64,000 nucleotides of DNA from Magnolia sinica. Taxonomy: Eukaryota > Streptophyta > Magnoliopsida > Magnoliales > Magnoliaceae. The position numbers were made by a program, and so were the translations under genes. Shown here one piece after another: positions 56,901-64,000 of this stretch (the stretch's first letter is position 1; each line of letters begins with the position of its first letter). Below the pieces are notes generated by a model. It ran no database searches. It was not told the DNA's origin and was given only the letters and a program-made list of their open reading frames with translations. The stretch covers positions 6,982,501 through 7,046,500 of the forward strand of contig NC_080577.1 of assembly GCF_029962835.1 (NCBI RefSeq), given 5' to 3'.

Positions 56901-57321
56901 CTAAAACTAGACTAAACTACTATTTAGACTTTTGGCTAAACTTCCATAAAATCACTCATGGGCAATTTGAGGAGCATGGAAAATCCAATTGATAAAATGG
57001 GTAGGGTTCTTGGTGTGTCACGAGAACAACCAATGAACCTTGGTAGATCTAAAACTTAACCAATCAAATCCTAGCTGATCATCTAGACTCCTTGGATGCA
57101 ACCAACAGACTAAATCAATAAAATAAAATCGTATGTCGCTGCAAGTTGATGGTGACATTATCATCACTACTTCAATTTTTCATTCCAATAGATGTTAAGG
57201 AACCTAGTTTGTCAAACAAAACAGTGCCATGTGAATATTTGCCTGCTACAAGCTGACGAGCACTTGACATGCATTTTACCTATACCCAACATCCCGATCC
57301 CCTCTCCTAAATGCTAACTTC

Positions 57322-57965
57322 ATGAGAAGGGGACAAGGGTCTACCGTCTTAATCTATAAATATAACGTAACAATTGGCATTCTGGGGGACACTAAGTCCC
57401 TGCCTGAGGAGGGTGGAAAAATCTGGTTCTACTTTAAAGATTTTTTCTCTTGTTCAATTATTAAAGCAACTAACCATTTGGTTTCTGTTAATATGTACAT
57501 TCAGACAATGAAAATCTCTATCAATCTAACTGCTATCTATGCAAGCTGCTCTCACCTTACCAGGAGGCAGCTCTGGAATGATTTGGCAGATCTGTCTAAT
57601 AGCCTGCAGGGTCCGTGGGGAGTTTGCGGAGACTTCAATGCCATCACAACAGCAGAAGAAAGGAGCAGAGGAGCCTTTGACAAACACAGTGCTAGAAAAT
57701 TCAGCGAGGCGATCGAGACCATGAGTTTATTGGACGCAGGTTTCACGGGGCCGAGATTCACTTAGTGCAATAACCAGTCAGGCACATCAAGGAGTTGGGC
57801 CATGTTGGACAGAATGCTCATCAATACAGCCTGGGCATCCACGTTTCCGACGTTCCACATTGAACATGCCATGGATCAATTCCGATCACAGCCCTTTACT
57901 TCTATCCTTCCCTCCTCAACCTCCAACCACTCCAAAACCGTTCCGATTTCAGAAGATATGGACGA
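57322..57965 (+). pseudogene. LINE apurinic-type endonuclease domain, broken
   Basis: This domain nicks the target DNA to start LINE insertion. Readable blocks are INLTAIYASC, WGVCGDFNAITTAEERS (the GDFN active-site motif), ETMSLLDAGFTGPRFT, then TAG where tryptophan is normal, SRSWAMLDRMLIN and, after a one-base shift near 57,875, SDHSPLLL, the catalytic SDH motif. The N-terminal part with the first catalytic residues is missing or unrecognisable before 57,322. Confidence 0.85.
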
Positions 57966-58219
57966 AGGAGAATTCTTTCATGCAAGTGGTCAAAGAGGCA
58001 TGAGACAAGGTGGATTCAGATCATCCGGTTATGAATGTGCTAGTTAAGCTGAAGAGTGTGAAATCTCAACTTAAATCCTGGAACAAAGAACAATTTGGGG
58101 ATATCTTTGAGGGGCTTAAGGCGGCAGAAACTGAAGTAGCAAACTTAGATCTTTAGCTCTAGTGGTCAGACCCAAACCAGGGTAGCGACATGAACCTTTA
58201 GCACAGATTTCAGGAAGCG

Positions 58220-59984
58220 TCTGCGCAACTGAACCAGTGGGAGACAAAACATGAAATCTTCTGGAAATAGAAGTCCAGAATAAGCTGGTTAGATGAAGGG
58301 GACCGTAACACTAAGTTTTTTCATGCCACAGCTACTGAAAGATAAAGAAGGGCCAGAATTACTAGCATTCAGCTCGTATCAGGGGAAGTTTTGACGGAGC
58401 CCGAAGAAATTAAGAAAGCAGCAATCAGCCATTTTGAGGAACTATTTAAAGGCAGACGCAACATTGTGAATTCAGCTTTGCTCGATTTGGTGCCGCATTT
58501 GGTGACACAGGAGATGAATGACTGTCTCATGGCGCATCCATCTATCCAAGAAGTTCAATCAGTTATCCTCTCCATTCTGTCAGAAAGTGCGCCTGGTCTA
58601 GACAGTTTTTCTGGTGTATTCTATTCGATTTGTTGGGACATTGTTGGCCTGGACATTCACAAGGTGATGGTCTACTTCTTCCAGGGAGGGAAGATTCCTC
58701 AGGTAGTAAATTCCTCGCTAATTTGTTTGATTCCCAAAGGGGTCGCTCTTAGGAAATGGGCTGACTACCGCCCTATAAGCTTATGCAATTGCCTCTATAA
58801 GATCTTCTCGAAGATCAGTCAAACTCAATCATTTCCTCCCCTCTCTAATCTCCCCAGAGCAGGACGCTTTTGTTAAAGGTCAGGCTATCTCGGAAAACAT
58901 TGCTCTTTCTCAAGAGTTGTTCAGGAAGGTAAATAGGAAGTCCAAAGGAGGCAATGTGGTGCTCAAGCTAGACATGGAAAAAGCATACGAAAAGGTGGAT
59001 TGGACTTTCCTAAAGCACGTTTTGACGTGCTTCGGGTTTTGCGATAGGTGGGTCAACATCGTGGAGAACTGTTACTCAAGTTGCTGGCTCTCTATCTTGA
59101 TAAATGGGGAAGCAACTGGTTTTTTCAAGTCATCCTGTGGGCTGAGGCAAGGTGATCCACTTTCGCCTAGTCCGTTCATTCTAGGAGCAGACGTTTTAAG
59201 TCGAAGCCTTCATCACATGGTAGCGACGGGCAATTGTGCTCCTTTCTCTCTCGGGAGGGGCATCCCGGTTGTTTCACATCTTCTCTATGCAGATGATACC
59301 CTCATCTTTCTAAATGGAGCCAAGGCTTCAATGAGAAGGATTGCAGCTCTGTTGGAGGAGTATTAAATAGCGTCAGGACAGTGTATTAACAAAGGCAAAA
59401 GATCCTTCTATTGCTTTGATAAGATCCCGGTCGCCAGGATTCGAGCAATCTCCAGACAGCTAGGCATCGAAAGATCCACAGGTCCTTTTCTCTATCTAGG
59501 AGTCCCCCTGGCAGTTGGTAGATTGAAAGCTAATGCTTTTAAGCCTTTGGTAGATAACGTGGAAGGCCGAATAAGGGGTTGGTGATCCAGATTTTTATCG
59601 CAAGCAGGGACAATGGTACTTATCAAGCATGTGTTGGGTAGTATTCCTATACACACTATGGGTGCTTCTTGCATTCCAAAATAGGTTTTGTCCGATCTTG
59701 AGAGAACTTTCGCTTCTTTCTTTTGAGGGTAGGCAGGTGGTAAACAAAAATTACATTGGAAAAGTTGGAAGTGTATAACAAGGCCGAAAGAAGAAGGTGG
59801 ATTAGGCATCTAGAAACTATCAGAAGTGATGAAAGCCTTCCGCAGGGAATCCAGCTTATGGGCCTCTTTTATGGTAGCAAAGTATAATTACAATTAGGAA
59901 ACGTTGGTGCACGATAGAAATGCAAGGAGCACATCCCCCTATTGGAAGAAGATCTTAAGCGTCATTCCTTTCCTGGCAGAAAAG
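58220..59984 (+). pseudogene. LINE reverse transcriptase, broken
   Basis: It opens with SRISWLDEGDRNTKFFHATA after a stop, then KAAISHFEELFKGRR, SAPGLDSFSGVFYSICWDIV, SLICLIPKG and WADYRPISLCNCLYKI. A frameshift near 58,820 follows. The second long frame (58,917-59,366) has VVLKLDMEKAYEKVDWTFLK, LRQGDPLSPSPFILGADVLS and catalytic YADD at 59,286-59,297. A stop follows EEY. Beyond it FLYLGVPLAVGRLK, several stops and KPKEEGGLGI-like sequence (RPKEEGGLGI) continue to the break at 59,984. The catalytic aspartates are intact but at least six lesions disable it. Confidence 0.92.
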
Positions 59985-62034
59985 TGTTGAGGGTCGAATA
60001 TTGCATATCAGACCCCGATTACTGCCTGATTTTACGTACACGATAATGCCTAATATTATAATTTAATCATGTTTTTGTTGCAAGATGTAATAAGGAGCTT
60101 TGATTGAAAAAGAGTATTAAAAGCATGGATTTAACGCTCCGAAGTCACCAGAGCAAGGAATGGACTCCAGGGGACCGAGATCGATGGATATACACGCCAG
60201 AGATTCGAGAAAATTGAGAAACTGAAGCTTAAGTGGCCTGAAAGTTAGTCAGAATGCAAGATCACAGGGTTTCCACCATCCACTCGGCTCGAAACTTCAT
60301 ACATGGCCTAAGGACCATAAATTAACCGTACACGTCAAATTTCAGCCATTAGATCCTCGTGGAAGTGGCCCAACAGAGAGATCAGAGGACAATAACCATT
60401 AAGAAAGCATCTTGGACATCTTTGGAAGATCTGGACCCAAACTGAACTGATGGAAAGAGCACGAAAAACGGTGGATATTTGCCAAATTTCACTTCTTTTG
60501 GATGGTGCAGTAGGGAGGAACGAACGACGGACGTTTCTAGAAGGCAGAGTGGCAATTCTGTAAATATAACGAAATCCATATGCATGCATGCACGTAAGCT
60601 AGAGGTTTGCTTCAACGTTCGGTATCGACTCTTCACAGGTTGATTGTGTGGCCCACCTAAAGTTTGGATCTACTTCATACTTTGACCCATAGGCTTATAC
60701 TTTATTAAGAAAATGATGAGCGGAGTAGATCTTCGAAAATACCATCAGAAGTGGGCTCCACCTATTTTTTGCAAACTTTCCAAATAGAGCCATGCGAAAG
60801 TCCAGTGGCGGACGTGCCGTCCACTGGGTTTTTACAGTGGGCCCTGCCCATCAGTCTGATCACTGATCCAGACCGTCCATGTGACTCACGTGGATTATCT
60901 TCACCAAGAATTAGGTGACGGAATTTCAAAAGGGAGCGAGTATGGGTTCTCGGCTGTTCAAACGCAGGTTGGACGGTGGCGTAAAATATCCCATGGGCCA
61001 CGTGAATGCAAGTCCAAACCGACCATCTCCGGTCGAAATTTCGAGGAGAATCTGGTGAACGGAGTGGATCTCCTATCTGAATTCAAGAATGGGCCCCACC
61101 GGAAAAACAGCGTAAGAAATCTATTCCTGCTGGACTGCGAATAAAGTACGGTTCCAACTCTAGCAACGTGCGTAAGGAGCTTCCTCTCTCTCCGAGCCGA
61201 CGTCCTTTTGGCTTATAAAAGAAAGACGTGAGAGAGGGAAAGGGGATCTGGGAGCTTGGGCGTGAAGCACAGGACAGAGTTTATTTTTTTGTTTTTATTT
61301 TTTTCCTTTTCTTTTCTTTTGAGATTTAGTTAATCAAAATTATGCTGGGCTAAACTTCTTAGCTAGGGCTAAGAGGTGAAGCTTGTAACGTGATGGGAGA
61401 ACTATTTGCTTGTGCCTTTTGTTTAGATTGAATGGATTTTTGATTTAATTTTATTATGAAAATATTTTCAATTTTTAATGGCCTGTTGTGACTGAAATTA
61501 CAATGGGTTTGCAATGGCTTTGAGTATTTCTTTTTCCTTATTTTGATTATGACGCCAGGAAGCCCTGTTGTTCGCCATCGTCTCCTGGGCATGGTTGGAT
61601 GTCGGTACCCTTCCTAACCTTCATAATCATCTGATTGGTTGGTAATTAGTTTAATTCTGTTGTTGACTTTGTCTCCTGGGCATGGTTTGGTGATGGAATC
61701 CATTCTAATTCATATACCTTTCATCTCCTTAAAATTATATCAAAGGAAGTTCAGTTTAATTTTTATGATTTTTGAAGCAGGCATAAGATCTCCCTGATCT
61801 TTACAAGTGGATCCTCTGAATCCCTAGTTTCTTATCTCCGATTTCTCTTAAGTTTTAGATTAATCTCTCACCATTATTCATCACTTTATATTGGATTTAG
61901 ATTTCATCTTAGGCTAGTTCTATTTCTGCCTAGTTTCAGGAAACGTACAAGTATCAGTCCCTTGGGATTCGACCTCGGTCTCACCGAGTTTATTATTACA
62001 TCACAACCCTATACTTGGGGAGTGAATAAGTTTT
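59985..62034 (+). mobile_element. about 2.05-kb 5' LTR of a Ty3/gypsy-like (Athila/Tat-type) or dependent element
   Basis: It begins TGTTGAGGGTCG exactly where the LINE breaks. The right limit is set by the primer-binding site at 62,035, so the true LTR end may lie some bases earlier. The long LTR with a tRNA-Asp primer site points to the Athila/Tat side of plant gypsy elements. The short frames in it (60,335-61,144) are unsupported. The matching 3' LTR and target duplication are outside the window. Confidence 0.82.
61214..61220 (+). promoter_or_regulatory. TATA box of the LTR promoter
   Basis: TATAAAA in GGCTTATAAAAGAAAGAC, with GC-richer sequence around it. Transcription would start about 30 bases on, near 61,245-61,250, which divides the LTR into a roughly 1.25-kb U3 and a 0.8-kb R-U5. 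Confidence 0.6.
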
Positions 62035-62052
62035 TGGCACCGTTGCCGGGGA
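62035..62052 (+). promoter_or_regulatory. primer-binding site (tRNA-Asp type)
   Basis: TGGCACCGTTGCCGGGGA. Plant elements of this group normally carry TGGCGCCGTTGCCGGGGA, complementary to the 3' end of tRNA-Asp. One mismatch. Confidence 0.88.
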
Positions 62053-62686
62053 CTAATGATTGCGATTCTCTGAAATTAATTAGTTTTAGAATTAGGTTAA
62101 GATTAGGATTTTACTAACTTTAGGTTAAAGGTTTTTATTTTATTTTTAGAAACTAACTTGTTTTCCTGTTTTGTAGGATCCTGAAATAACTTCTAAATTG
62201 GTAATCTCTTTCTAATTCCTCTACTTTTTCTATTTTTAGAATTATTGTTTGAGTTTTAGAAACTTTCTTATTCTAGGCTTTCTTTTAATTTTAGAAATTT
62301 TCTATTTTCTAGTATTTTTCTATTTTTAGGAATTAGTTTATTTTTAGAAACTTTCCTTTTTAAGAATTAGTTTATTTTTAGGTTTAGATTTTCTATTTTA
62401 GAAACTTTCTAATTCTAGGTTTTCTTTTTTTGAAACTAACTTAGCTTTTAGGTTTAGGGAACTTTCCTTTTTAGAAACTAACTTTCTATTTCAATTGTAG
62501 GAACTTTCTAACTTTAGACTTTCTATTTTAGAAACTAATCTCTTTTGTTTTCTTTTACAGGATCTTAACATAGGAACTTCTCATTTGGTACCTTCTTTCT
62601 AACTTCTCCTCCTCTTATTTTAAACATTGCTGTAGGATCTTTTCTTCTGTTTTTCTTAGGATTAAATTCAGATTAAGGGCTTCATC
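62053..62686 (+). other. leader of the LTR element, TTTTAGAAACTTTCT-rich
   Basis: Low-complexity repeats of TTTTAGAAACTTTC and TTAGTTTATTTTTAG dominate. GTAGGATCCTGAAATAACTT (62,173) and ACAGGATCTTAACATAGGA (62,560) open two related modules, each ending in a TTTCTAAYTYCTC block. No coding sequence. Confidence 0.6.
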
Positions 62687-64000
62687 ATGTATATGCACGA
62701 GTGGGAACGTCAGTATGCTGAGAAGAATAACCTATTTTGGGATGATGAAGATATAAATCAACCTATGCCTCAAAACTTTTCTGAAACTATCAGTGAGAAC
62801 CGATCAGAATATAAAGATCAACCGGCTAAGAAGTCCTAACGTGATTATATGCAGGAGAACAAATACACCCCACGGATTAACAAAACAATACGTGAGTGTT
62901 GGGGTTATCATAATTATGGTTGTGAGAATTATTATCACCCATCTGATAAAAAGAAAACAATGCGTGATTATATCATGAGTGATAATAAGTATTACCAACC
63001 AGCAGATTCTCTCACCTATGATCAGTATGACTATAACCGGTAGGAACATCAAAATTGGGTAAATGAACCATCAACATGTTATAATAATTCTCTTGGATCT
63101 CATACCTTTAAAATCCAACCAGAAACGACCCAAGAGGATTCACTTCAACTTGACATGGCCTGTCTTGCGAAAATTAGAAAAGCAATGGAAACACTCACTT
63201 CGCGCCTCAAAAAGATAGAAGAAGCTTTCTCATCCCAACCACAACTCAATCCAAAAATACAATGCAAGGAAAGTGATCCTCACTCACTTTTGAAGGAATC
63301 TGGAATTTGGAATGAGGAGTTGGATTCCATTAATGAGCATGCGGTTCAATCTCCTGATAAGAAGATCTCGATGACTATTCAAAGGAATGGTGAAGATACA
63401 TGAGTGTCTTTTAAATATAGTGATGATGACACACCTTCCTTACATAACACACAGGATTTCAATGATGAGGTAAAGGTTAGTTTTCAACCTCAACCGAATT
63501 TAGGAATAGAATGTGAGGAAGGCGATCCCACCCCAAATGTGCATTGCACTGAACTAGAATATGATGAATATTGGGACGGCGATCCTGAATGTGCAGCCAC
63601 AGTTCTCCTGGAATCTATCTCAAGTTTAGTCCAGGTCAATGATCAAGATGTATACAAAGTGGTCGGTCATAATGAGTCACTCGATTTAAAGGTGGAGGAT
63701 GAGCTCCTTACAACCGACCCTTCTAACTCTTGTGAAACATGTTTGGACCACACCTCTGAATCGAATGATGATGTGATTCAAGAGAAGGACGAGTTGTTCA
63801 TTACAACCCTGGAATTTAAAACCACTCGATTGAGGCCATCATCTGAGCTGTACACGTTTAACAATTCAACGCCTCGATTGAGTAGTCTCAATAAACAAAG
63901 TGATCACATCGATGCTTACCCTATTGATTTTCAATCTGTCTGTGTAGGACTGGAGAAAGAAAGCGTACATCTGGCTACTTTCAAGGATGATGGTTTCCTT
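62687..64000 (+). pseudogene. unrecognised acidic reading frame of the LTR element (continues past window)
   Basis: One frame stays open from the ATG at 62,687 to the end of the window (about 438 codons), interrupted by only three stops: TAA at 62,837, TAG at 63,041 and TGA at 63,401. The product starts MYMHEWERQYAEKNNLFWDD, has a CWGYHNYGCENYYHP stretch with spaced Cys/His/Tyr, then a lysine-rich helix-like segment (RKAMETLTSRLKKIEEAF). A long Asp/Glu/Ser-rich part follows (LEYDEYWDGDPE, KVEDELLTTDPS, NDDVIQEKDELF). It sits where gag should be, but I do not recognise a gag domain, zinc knuckle or protease. It may be the gag-position protein of a non-autonomous LTR family. Few stops in an otherwise open frame suggest recent selection or youth. 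Confidence 0.6.

Larger units (their letters stand above)
57290..59984 (+). mobile_element. L1-type LINE, truncated on the right by an LTR element
   Basis: Endonuclease and reverse transcriptase regions occur in order on the plus strand. The LINE sequence runs to 59,984, where TGTTGAGGG of an LTR begins. The zinc-binding and RNase H parts that should follow are presumably beyond the window's end. Confidence 0.9.

Noticed and set aside
60335..61144. Four overlapping frames of 79-87 residues
   Set aside because: They lie in the U3 part of the LTR, conflict with one another and match nothing known.
62804..63052. Minus-strand frame rich in Ile/Leu resembling membrane segments
   Set aside because: It is the antisense of the LTR element's open frame; hydrophobicity comes from A-rich codons on the other strand.

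Overview
This window reads as plant nuclear DNA from a large, repeat-rich genome. The evidence is a spliced plant class II O-methyltransferase locus, a retrocopy of a plant PIP1 aquaporin, Ty1/copia, Ty3/gypsy-like and L1-type LINE elements, and many plant-style MITEs. A magnoliid or another early-diverging angiosperm is a guess only. I found no gene that is clearly intact, and no tRNA, rRNA or CRISPR. Almost every base with a recognisable origin is transposon-derived.

Layout. 0.6-4 kb holds palindromic (foldback) repeats. 4.9-10 kb is a 5,057-bp PIF/Harbinger-like element with a TTA target duplication. It sits inside an older MITE and carries a poly(A)-tailed PIP1 aquaporin pseudogene and a solo LTR. 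10-16.6 kb is a nested MITE array plus two more TAA-flanked elements. 17-24 kb has (AT)n tracts, more palindromes (one with a perfect 9-bp target duplication, Mutator-like), a SINE-like insertion and a copia pol remnant. 24.9-29.5 kb has two further solo LTRs of the 8.6-kb family and two O-methyltransferase fragments. 29.7-32.3 kb is palindrome after palindrome. 34.0-36.9 kb is the best-preserved O-methyltransferase locus: two exons and one intron, but frameshifted and with its catalytic motif changed.

Further right, 38.6-43.6 kb is a complete but decayed copia element. 43.7-45.1 kb is a tandem duplication. 47.2 kb holds a fourth O-methyltransferase fragment fused to half a palindrome, followed by a LINE 3' end. 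49-53.1 kb is a mirrored region with oppositely oriented minisatellite arms. 53.4-54.65 kb is a LINE tail and 55.7 kb a long (AT)n(GA)n tract. 57.3-60 kb is a LINE body cut off by a roughly 2-kb LTR at 59,985. That LTR is followed by a tRNA-Asp-type primer-binding site and a long acidic reading frame that I do not recognise and that runs off the window.

The four O-methyltransferase pieces are all on the minus strand, which suggests an ancient tandem array broken up by transposons. The most notable structures are the datable nested insertions, the long palindromic element family (a likely source of hairpin RNA), and the mirrored minisatellite region. All boundaries were read by eye; those marked approximate may move by tens of bases.
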